From assembly GCA_937907485.1 (NCBI GenBank), contig CALESR010000264.1, positions 1 to 6,614 on the forward strand: a stretch of 6,614 nt of DNA, in the 5' to 3' direction. Origin of the DNA: an uncultured Paracoccaceae bacterium. GTDB taxonomy: Bacteria; Pseudomonadota; Alphaproteobacteria; Rhodobacterales; Rhodobacteraceae. Both the position numbers and the translations under genes were made by a program. The notes beneath the pieces were generated by a model. The model was not told where the DNA came from, searched no databases, and was given only the letters and a program-made list of their open reading frames with translations. Below, in pieces: positions 1-4,664 of the stretch; position 1 is the first letter of the stretch, and each line of letters opens with the position of its first letter.

Positions 1-52
1 TATCCTCAGGGGGGTGAGGCCGCAGGCCGAGGGGGGCGCGAGCGCCCCCCTT
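1..52. repeat. GC-rich hairpin intergenic repeat, left copy
   Basis: This intergenic element lies downstream of purS and holds two dyads. One is GGGGGGCGC (31-39) against GCGCCCCCC (42-50), a near-perfect hairpin. The other is the GAGGCCGCAGGCCGAG segment around 16-31. Its reverse complement matches the element at 6509-6556 almost base for base, apart from a 3-nt insertion (38-40), a 1-nt deletion in the second dyad, and differences at the outer end (1-8). The window edge probably cuts it. It may act as a factor-independent or Rho-assisted 3' end for a purS transcript or for the gene beyond the edge, although there is no T-tract. Similar GC-rich hairpin elements are common between genes in Rhodobacteraceae as I recall; their function is unknown. 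Confidence 0.7.
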
Positions 53-128
53 GCGGGTCGCCCGAGGCGCCCGCGTCAGCGGGCAACAAGGGCGAAACCC
101 GCCCCGAACCCCTTAGGCCCCGAATGCC
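53..128. other. Intergenic remainder downstream of purS
   Basis: No gene is supported here. There is a small hairpin, GCCCGC (69-74) with loop GTCA and GCGGGC (79-84), which could protect the 3' end of a purS transcript. There is no T-run in either direction. In related genomes purQ usually follows purS; here any such gene would have to lie beyond the left edge, so purS and purQ would be separated by at least 128 bp holding the repeat. Confidence 0.4.
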
Positions 129-368
129 TCAGATCAGCTCGACCTCATAGCGCTCGATCACCGTGTTGGCCAACAGCCGCTCGCACATCGCCTTCAGCGC
201 CACTTCTGCCGCCGCGCGGTCGGTTTCGGCCAGATCCAGCTCGATCACTTTGCCCTGCCGCACCGCCTCGACCCCGGCAAAGCCCAGTGTGCCCAGCGCA
301 TGGCGCACCGCTTCGCCCTGCGGGTCCAGCACTCCGGTCTTCAGCATCACATGTACGCGCGCCTTCAT
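129..368 (-). CDS. purS: Phosphoribosylformylglycinamidine synthase subunit PurS
   Basis: PurS is the small subunit of the three-part FGAM synthase (PurL-PurQ-PurS). This cytoplasmic complex turns FGAR, glutamine and ATP into FGAM in purine synthesis, and PurS bridges the glutaminase PurQ and the small PurL. The 79-residue protein has the normal family length. It shows the family pattern MLKTGVLDPQGEAV near residues 8-21, LGF at 28-30, then VRQGKVIELDL, and ends LANTVIERYEVELI. The start is fixed by a Shine-Dalgarno-like GAGGATGG that overlaps the upstream purC stop (TGAGG), about 5 nt before the ATG. The gap to purC is 10 bp, so the two genes are almost certainly co-transcribed, with likely translational coupling. 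purL and purQ are not in the window. Confidence 0.95.
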   Translation of the reverse strand: MKARVHVMLKTGVLDPQGEAVRHALGTLGFAGVEAVRQGKVIELDLAETDRAAAEVALKAMCERLLANTVIERYEVELI

Positions 369-378
369 CGGGCCATCC

Positions 379-1140
379 TCAGTTCATCAGTTTCGGCTTG
401 GTGATCGGCGTCGCGTTGGTGGGCATCACCCCCAGCCGCCGCGCGACCTCGGTATAGGCCTCGCTCAGGTTGCCCAGATCGCGGCGGAACACGTCCTTGT
501 CCAGCTTCTGCCCGGTCTTGGCGTCCCACAGGCGGCAGCTGTCGGGGCTGATCTCGTCGGCCACCACCAGTCGCTGGAAATCGCCGTCATAGATGCGGCC
601 GATCTCGATCTTGAAATCCACCAGCTTGATGCCGACGCCCATCATCACGCCCGACAGAAAGTCATTGACCCGCAGCGCCAGCGCCACGATGTCGTCGAGG
701 TCCTGATGCGTGGCCCAGCCAAAGGCGAGGATATGCTCTTCGCTGACCATCGGATCGCCCAGCGCGTCATTCTTGTAATAGAACTCGACGATCGGCCGGG
801 GCAGGGGCGTGCCCTCTTCGATGCCCAGCCGCTTGCTGATCGACCCGGCGGCGATGTTGCGCACCACCACTTCCAGCGGGATGATCTCGACCGCGCGGAT
901 CAGTTGCTCGCGCATGTTGACCCGGCGGATGAAATGGGTCGGCACGCCGATGTCGTTCAGCCCGGTCATGAAATATTCGGACAGGCGGTTGTTCAGAACC
1001 CCCTTGCCCTCGATCTGTGCGTGTTTCTCGCCGTTGCCGGCGGTGGTGTCGTCCTTGAAATACTGGATATAGGTTCCCGGTTCCGGGCCCTCATACAGGA
1101 TCTTGGCCTTGCCCTCGTAAACCTTGGTGCGTCTTGCCAT
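379..1140 (-). CDS. purC: SAICAR synthase (phosphoribosylaminoimidazole-succinocarboxamide synthase)
   Basis: This enzyme joins CAIR and aspartate with ATP to make SAICAR, in cytoplasmic purine synthesis. The product is 253 residues, the usual bacterial length. Visible family motifs are KVYEGKAKILYEG at 6-18 (nucleotide binding), the signature IIPLEVVVRNIAAGS at 86-100, YYKNDALGDP at 121-130, the second signature LVDFKIEIG at 173-181, and VADEISPDSCRLWD at 193-206. I chose the ATG at 1140 because the protein then starts MARRTKVYEG, as is normal for the family. The frame stays open upstream to 1293, but that extension has no family similarity and would cover the candidate promoter at 1199-1227. 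A weak GGGGAA lies about 11 nt before the start. It heads the purC-purS pair and is transcribed divergently from the zeta gene. Confidence 0.97.
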   Translation of the reverse strand: MARRTKVYEGKAKILYEGPEPGTYIQYFKDDTTAGNGEKHAQIEGKGVLNNRLSEYFMTGLNDIGVPTHFIRRVNMREQLIRAVEIIPLEVVVRNIAAGSISKRLGIEEGTPLPRPIVEFYYKNDALGDPMVSEEHILAFGWATHQDLDDIVALALRVNDFLSGVMMGVGIKLVDFKIEIGRIYDGDFQRLVVADEISPDSCRLWDAKTGQKLDKDVFRRDLGNLSEAYTEVARRLGVMPTNATPITKPKLMN

Positions 1141-1198
1141 GCTCTTGGTGATTCCCCGCGGGGCCCGCACCCAGAGCGAGCCGATGAAGTTCCGCTCG

Positions 1199-1227
1199 CC
1201 TATACGCCATGCGTCCGCGTCCCGCAA
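1199..1227 (-). promoter_or_regulatory. Candidate purC-purS promoter
   Basis: Read on the minus strand, TTGCGG (1227-1222) is followed by a 17-bp spacer and TATAGG (1204-1199). This gives a predicted start near 1192 and a leader of about 50 nt before purC. Spacing is ideal, the TTG and TATA parts match sigma-70 consensus, and the -7 T is absent. It is inferred from sequence only; no operator-like palindrome is evident next to it. Confidence 0.45.
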
Positions 1228-1267
1228 GCGCGGGGCCCCCTTGCCGTGCCGCAGTTGCAAACAAGAC

Positions 1268-1296
1268 TTGCAGCGCGGCCCCGCCTCGCCCATATC
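1268..1296 (+). promoter_or_regulatory. Candidate promoter of the zeta-subunit gene
   Basis: TTGCAG (1268-1273), a 17-bp spacer and CATATC (1291-1296) would start RNA near 1303, about 36 nt before the ATG. It is divergent from the purC promoter, with the two -35 elements about 40 bp apart, so the two could share a regulator. The -10 match is partial. Confidence 0.4.
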
Positions 1297-1338
1297 TGAG
1301 GCGAAAGCGCCAGATCACCGTAAGGAAAGGCCCCGCCG

Positions 1339-1653
1339 ATGAGCACCTTTGACGACCGCGAGAACGCCTTCGAGGCGAAATTTGCCCATGACGCCGAAAT
1401 GGCGTTCAAGGCCACGGCACGGCGCAACAAGGCGCTGGGCCTCTGGGCTGCGGGCCTTCTGGGCAAGACCGGCGATGCGGTTGACGCCTATGCGATGGCG
1501 GTGATCGCCGCCGATTTCGAGGAAGACGGCGACGAGGATGTCGTCCGCATGCTGGTGCGCGACCTCGCGGGCAAGGCCGACGAGGGCACGATCCGCACCA
1601 AGATGGTCGAACTGCTGCGCGCGGCCAAGGACAAGCTGGTCAAAGAGGGCTGA
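1339..1653 (+). CDS. F1-ATPase inhibitor zeta subunit (DUF1476 family)
   Basis: The 104-residue protein belongs to the DUF1476 family, which is the zeta subunit of alphaproteobacterial F1Fo-ATPase as characterised in Paracoccus denitrificans. Zeta binds F1 and blocks ATP hydrolysis, working like mitochondrial IF1. The N-terminal stretch, starting STFDDRENAFEAKFAHDAEM, closely matches my recollection of the Paracoccus protein, whose first roughly 20 residues form the inhibitory segment. The rest (ARRNKALGLWAAGLLGKTGDAVDAYA, then GDEDVVRMLVRDL and TIRTKMVELL) fits the compact helical domain. Length is as expected. A good ribosome site, AAGGAAAGG (1322-1330), precedes the ATG by 8 nt. The gene appears monocistronic, with its own divergent promoter and a terminator at 1718-1742. 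No ATP synthase genes are nearby, which is usual for this family. Confidence 0.94.
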   Translation: MSTFDDRENAFEAKFAHDAEMAFKATARRNKALGLWAAGLLGKTGDAVDAYAMAVIAADFEEDGDEDVVRMLVRDLAGKADEGTIRTKMVELLRAAKDKLVKEG

Positions 1654-1717
1654 CGCCTCATCATCGTCATGCGCCGCGTGCATTTGCGCCCGCGGCCCGA
1701 ATATGCGAAAAGACGGG

Positions 1718-1742
1718 CGCGCCGCGATTTGCGGCGCGTTTT
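1718..1742 (+). terminator. Intrinsic terminator after the zeta gene
   Basis: CGCGCCGC (1718-1725), loop GATTT, GCGGCGCG (1731-1738) and TTTT (1739-1742) form an 8-bp all-GC stem followed by a U-run. An A-run at 1708-1711 precedes the stem. This is a classic rho-independent terminator for the zeta gene. It ends only 19 nt before the next start codon, so it could instead serve as an attenuator in the leader of the downstream methyltransferase gene. Confidence 0.8.
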
Positions 1743-1761
1743 GCCTATCTGAAGGTGCTGC

Positions 1762-2805
1762 ATGTCCGTCCTGACCGATCCGCTGAGTGAACTGCTGGCC
1801 GCGCGCGGTGTCCTGCTGGCCGACGGTGCCACCGGCACCAACCTGTTCAACATGGGCCTGTCCTCGGGTGACGCGCCCGAGTTCTGGAACGTCCTGCACC
1901 CTGAGCGCATCACCGCGCTCTACACCTCGGCGGTCGAGGCCGGGTCGGATCTGTTTCTCACCAACACCTTCGGCGGCAACGCCAGCCGCCTGAAACTGCA
2001 CGAGGCTCAGGGCCGGGTGCGCGAACTCAACCGCGCTGGGGCCGAGATCGGCCGCGCGGTGGCCGACAAGGCGGGCCGCAAGGTGCTGGTCGCGGGCTCG
2101 ATCGGCCCGACCGGCGAGATTTTCGCGCCGATGGGCACCCTGACCCATGAGGTCGCGGTCGAGATGTTCCACGAACAGGCCGAGGGGCTGAAAGAGGGCG
2201 GCTGCGACGTGCTCTGGGTCGAGACGATCTCCGCCGCCGAGGAATACCGCGCCGCCGCCGAAGGCTGCGCGCTGGCCGGGATGCCCTGGGTCGGCACCAT
2301 GAGCTTCGACACCGCCGGGCGCACGATGATGGGCGTCACCTCGGCCGATCTGGTCAAGCTGGTCGGCAAACTCGCCAATCCGCCCGTGGGGTTCGGCGCC
2401 AATTGCGGCACCGGATCGTCGGACCTGATGCGCACGATTCTGGGCTTCATCGCGCTGGGGCCCGAATTGCCGGTGGTCGCCAAGGGCAACGCGGGCATCC
2501 CGAAATACGTCGACGGCGCGATCAAGTATGACGGCACGCCCGAGTTGATGGCCGATTACGCCGTGCTGGCGCGGGCCGCCGGGGCGCGCATCATTGGCGG
2601 CTGCTGCGGCACCATGCCCGTGCATCTGCGCGCCATGCGCGAGGCGCTCGACACCCGCCCGCTGGGCGAGCGCCCGACGCTGGACGAGATCACCGCGGCG
2701 CTGGGCCCGTTCTCGTCGGCCTCGGATGGGACCGAGCCTCCGGGCTGCGGCGATCCGACGCACAACCACGGCCGCGAGCGCCGCAGCAGCCGTCGCCGCG
2801 GCTGA
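1762..2805 (+). CDS. bmt: Homocysteine S-methyltransferase (betaine--homocysteine methyltransferase type)
   Basis: This is a 347-residue zinc-dependent homocysteine methyltransferase that makes methionine in the cytoplasm. The barrel begins with LLADGATGTNL (18-28). The three zinc-binding cysteines of the family are in place: Cys215 in GANCGTG, and Cys281 and Cys282 in GGCCGT. Other family marks are FLTNTFGGN (65-73), VAGSIGPTGE (110-119) and the WVET segment (152-155). The AAGG at 1752-1755 fits the ATG. Residues after about 317 form a hydrophilic tail with GCGDPTHNHGRER and an Arg-rich end, beyond the catalytic barrel. Two roles are possible. It may use glycine betaine as methyl donor, as the usual annotation says. 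Or it may be the homocysteine-binding part of a split cobalamin-dependent methionine synthase, as reported in related Rhodobacteraceae; no corrinoid-binding partner is in the window. I see no clear promoter or SAM riboswitch in the 108-bp gap upstream. Confidence 0.88.
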   Translation: MSVLTDPLSELLAARGVLLADGATGTNLFNMGLSSGDAPEFWNVLHPERITALYTSAVEAGSDLFLTNTFGGNASRLKLHEAQGRVRELNRAGAEIGRAVADKAGRKVLVAGSIGPTGEIFAPMGTLTHEVAVEMFHEQAEGLKEGGCDVLWVETISAAEEYRAAAEGCALAGMPWVGTMSFDTAGRTMMGVTSADLVKLVGKLANPPVGFGANCGTGSSDLMRTILGFIALGPELPVVAKGNAGIPKYVDGAIKYDGTPELMADYAVLARAAGARIIGGCCGTMPVHLRAMREALDTRPLGERPTLDEITAALGPFSSASDGTEPPGCGDPTHNHGRERRSSRRRG

Positions 2806-2808
2806 TCT

Positions 2809-3090
2809 GCCGCCAAATCGCCACAGTCACGCCCTTGAGGGGCCGCAGTCGTCCACAATAACGGCAGCATGGCCTCGTAACGATGGTGGTGTGACATGTG
2901 GTGCCGATTCGCAGATTTCATCCGGAATACCGACGGTGCGGTGACGGTCGATTGGGTCGTGTTGGCGGCTGCGGTCGTCGGGCTGGGCGTGACCTCGGTC
3001 AACGTGGTGCGCTCGGGCTCGAATGCGCTGGCCGCTGATATCCAGACATCGCTGAGCGATGCCTCGGTGGCGCTGATCTGTCAGGGCGGC
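2809..3090 (+). repeat. Direct repeat, copy 1 (leader plus first 65 codons)
   Basis: This block aligns without gaps to 3694-3975 at an offset of exactly 885 bp. By my count 251 of 282 positions match (74/87 upstream, 177/195 coding). It includes a perfect 39-nt run at 2873-2911. Past the CQGG codons the alignment breaks down to distant similarity. It is the 5' part of a tandem gene duplication. Confidence 0.9.
2835..2862 (+). promoter_or_regulatory. Weak candidate promoter of paralogue 1
   Basis: TTGAGG (2835-2840) and AATAAC (2857-2862) are separated by 16 bp. The same columns in the second copy read TTGGCG and CATACC, so the TTG is kept and the -10 is poor in both. The upstream methyltransferase gene has no clear terminator, so read-through is also possible. 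Confidence 0.3.
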
Positions 3091-3678
3091 ACTTATCAGA
3101 TGCGCTCGTATGTCGGCGACGCTGCCGGCGAGGCGCTGGACATCGCCCGCGAATTCTCCCGCTATTCGGATGAAGAACTGCGCGCCGGGTTCAACGATGT
3201 CTCGCACAAACTCGACAGTCTCCGCGCGGGTGGCGGCTCGGACGCGGATTACGACCGAAACCTCGACTATCTGTCAATCCTCGCCGCCGAAATGGACAGC
3301 CGCGGCGTGACACCCGACCGCGGTGTCCCCACGTTTGCCGAGGTCGCCGGGCTGGACGCCAGCGGCTGCGGCGCAGGTGGCGACGGGGCCGCAAGCGGTC
3401 CGCAATTGCTCGCCTTGGACGAAGGTCAGATCGCGTGGTATAACGAGTATCTCGCCGGGCTGCGCGACGACGAAGTGGTGGCCTATTTCAGCGAGCGGGA
3501 AGAGACCTATTATCAGGCCATCTCGAACGGCGACGATGAAAAGGCGCGCAACGTGCTGGATGAGTTGAATCTCATCTCGGCCGCGCTGTCCGAACGCCGC
3601 GACCGCGAGCGCGAGGCCGCCGAGGCGCAGGCCCGTTACGAGCGCGCCTACGAGCATTATCAATCTACCCTTCGCTGA
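2896..3678 (+). CDS. Flp/type IVb pilin-like anchored protein, paralogue 1
   Basis: I do not recognise a named family for this whole 260-residue protein. Residues 1-14 (MWCRFADFIRNTDG) look like a short prepilin leader. Gly14-Ala15 would be the prepilin-peptidase site, followed by AVTVDW with Asp19 at position +5 and then a hydrophobic helix (about 21-38). This resembles Flp/Tad pilins, but with Asp-Trp where Glu-Tyr is usual. From about residue 66 an acidic, mostly helical domain follows. It holds a Gly-rich hinge with Cys158 (about 156-168) and a charged, coiled-coil-like end (RRDREREAAEAQARYERAYE). Cys62 and Cys158 are the only cysteines after the leader. The likely location is the inner membrane with the large domain outside, or a surface filament. 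The ATG sits 1 nt after the stop of a three-codon ORF (ATG GTG GTG TGA). No tad genes are in the window. Gene reality is well supported by the diverged second copy; function is unknown. Confidence 0.82.
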   Translation: MWCRFADFIRNTDGAVTVDWVVLAAAVVGLGVTSVNVVRSGSNALAADIQTSLSDASVALICQGGTYQMRSYVGDAAGEALDIAREFSRYSDEELRAGFNDVSHKLDSLRAGGGSDADYDRNLDYLSILAAEMDSRGVTPDRGVPTFAEVAGLDASGCGAGGDGAASGPQLLALDEGQIAWYNEYLAGLRDDEVVAYFSEREETYYQAISNGDDEKARNVLDELNLISAALSERRDREREAAEAQARYERAYEHYQSTLR

Positions 3679-3693
3679 CAGCCCCCCGGCGGC

Positions 3694-3975
3694 GCCGCCA
3701 AATCGCCACACTCCTGCCCTTGGCGGGCCGCAGTTGTCTGCCATACCTGCAGCGTGACCTCGTAACGATGGTGGTGTGACATGTGGTGCCGATTCGAAGA
3801 TTTCATCCGGAACACCGACGGTGCGGTGACGGTCGATTGGGTGGTGCTGGCGGCAGCGGTGGTCGGGCTGGGGGTGACCTCGGTCAACGTCGTGCGCTCG
3901 GGCTCGAACGCCTTGGCGGGCGACATCCAGACGTCACTGAGCGATGCCTCGGTGGCGCTGGTCTGTCAGGGCGGC
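3694..3975 (+). repeat. Direct repeat, copy 2 (leader plus first 65 codons)
   Basis: This is the partner of 2809-3090. The perfect 39-nt run lies at 3758-3796 and covers the ribosome-binding region and first five codons. Of the 18 coding differences, about 14 are synonymous, giving only three residue changes (positions 6, 47 and 61). Confidence 0.9.
3720..3747 (+). promoter_or_regulatory. Weak candidate promoter of paralogue 2
   Basis: TTGGCG (3720-3725), a 16-bp spacer and CATACC (3742-3747) occupy the same alignment columns as the candidate upstream of paralogue 1. No terminator is seen between the two genes, although a 12-bp palindrome GGCGGCGCCGCC lies at 3688-3699. Both a separate promoter and read-through are possible. 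Confidence 0.3.
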
Positions 3976-4599
3976 AATCCCAGCGCAGGGGATTACCAGC
4001 TGGTGGCGCTGGTTGGCGACAATGCCGCCTCGGCCGACTATCATCGCGACTATTTCAGCCGCGTCGATGACGCGACCTTGATGGACTCGTATCGCTCGCA
4101 GATTCGCAAGATCGAAGACGTCCGCCGTGACGGGGCCGAGGTCGAAGTCGCCGATCAGGTCGATTACCTCGCCCTCATGGCCCGCGAGATCGAGGCGCGC
4201 AGGCTGGAGCTTGACCGCGACGTCCCCGGATTTTCCGAGGTTCACGCCTCGATCTATGGCGCGGCCGGCGGCTGCGGCGGCGACGGCAGCGGCAGCGGGG
4301 CCGAGCCGGGCCATGAACTGGCCTATTACAACGACCCGCGCCTCGAGGAAGACTATCGCGCCTATCAGGAAGAATTCCGCCGGCTCGACTCTGGCGTGCT
4401 GTCCGACACGGTCGCCAAGATCGACGAGCAGTTCCACGAGGCGATCAACAACGGCAGCCTGCAAGACGCCGCCAAACTGCTGGATCTGTCCTACATGATC
4501 TATCAAGAGGCCCTGTCGCGCGGCGACGAGCGTCAGACCGCCGAGGCCCAGGCCCACTATGAACGCGCCTATGCGACATGGCTGGAAACCCGGCGCTGA
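3781..4599 (+). CDS. Flp/type IVb pilin-like anchored protein, paralogue 2
   Basis: This 272-residue tandem paralogue of the preceding gene is of unknown function. Residues 1-65 differ from it at only three positions and carry the same prepilin-like leader, Gly14-Ala15 site, Asp19 and hydrophobic helix. The remaining 207 residues have diverged but still align: VGD near 78-80, RVDDATL at 94-100, DYLALMAREIEAR at 128-140, DRDVPGFSEV at 145-154, the Gly-rich hinge AAGGCGGDGSGSG at 161-173 with Cys165, AINNG at 221-225, and AEAQAHYERAY near the C-terminus. Cys62 and Cys165 are the only cysteines after the leader, matching the first copy. The start is fixed by the same leader, with the ATG 1 nt after the stop of ATG GTG GTG TGA. 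The outer domain is acidic and predicted helical. A plausible view is a membrane-held pseudopilin-like protein that pairs with its neighbour. Confidence 0.82.
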   Translation: MWCRFEDFIRNTDGAVTVDWVVLAAAVVGLGVTSVNVVRSGSNALAGDIQTSLSDASVALVCQGGNPSAGDYQLVALVGDNAASADYHRDYFSRVDDATLMDSYRSQIRKIEDVRRDGAEVEVADQVDYLALMAREIEARRLELDRDVPGFSEVHASIYGAAGGCGGDGSGSGAEPGHELAYYNDPRLEEDYRAYQEEFRRLDSGVLSDTVAKIDEQFHEAINNGSLQDAAKLLDLSYMIYQEALSRGDERQTAEAQAHYERAYATWLETRR

Positions 4600-4610
4600 C
4601 ATTTCCAGAC

Positions 4611-4639
4611 TTGCCGCCCCGATTGCAGGCGACTACATC
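4611..4639 (+). promoter_or_regulatory. Candidate pepF promoter
   Basis: TTGCCG (4611-4616), a 17-bp spacer and TACATC (4634-4639) would start RNA near 4646, giving a leader of about 20 nt. It has the same style as the purC and zeta candidates (TTG-type -35, no T at -7). It lies wholly in the 65-bp gap after paralogue 2. Confidence 0.4.
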
Positions 4640-4664
4640 GGCGCAAAGATCCAAGGGGGAAACG

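Noticed and set aside
1141..1293. Upstream extension of purC to an earlier ATG
   Set aside because: The added 51 residues are not like SAICAR synthase, and they would span the candidate promoter; MARRTKVYEG is the normal N-terminus.
163..1299. Plus-strand open frame opposite purS and purC
   Set aside because: It covers two well-supported minus-strand genes and their promoter, with no family similarity of its own.
1654..1761. SAM or SAH riboswitch upstream of the methyltransferase gene
   Set aside because: I could not match the conserved cores of SAM-II or SAH riboswitches by eye; only the terminator hairpin is convincing.
1315..2769. Long open frame on the minus strand opposite the methyltransferase gene
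   Set aside because: It is antisense to a clear enzyme gene, is rich in Arg, Ala, Gly and His as expected of a GC-rich shadow frame, and shows no domain.
2896..3009. Classical Sec signal peptide or lipoprotein signal in the paralogues
   Set aside because: There is no lipobox after the hydrophobic stretch, Asp19 precedes it, and the Gly-Ala junction before it fits a prepilin-like signal or anchor better.
3688..3699. Palindrome GGCGGCGCCGCC between the paralogues
   Set aside because: A short GC palindrome with no T-run is expected often in such DNA, and it lies outside the well-conserved leader except at its end.
4578..4664. Earlier in-frame start for pepF
   Set aside because: It would overlap the end of paralogue 2 and has no good ribosome site, whereas the ATG at 4665 has AAGGGGG 5 nt upstream.
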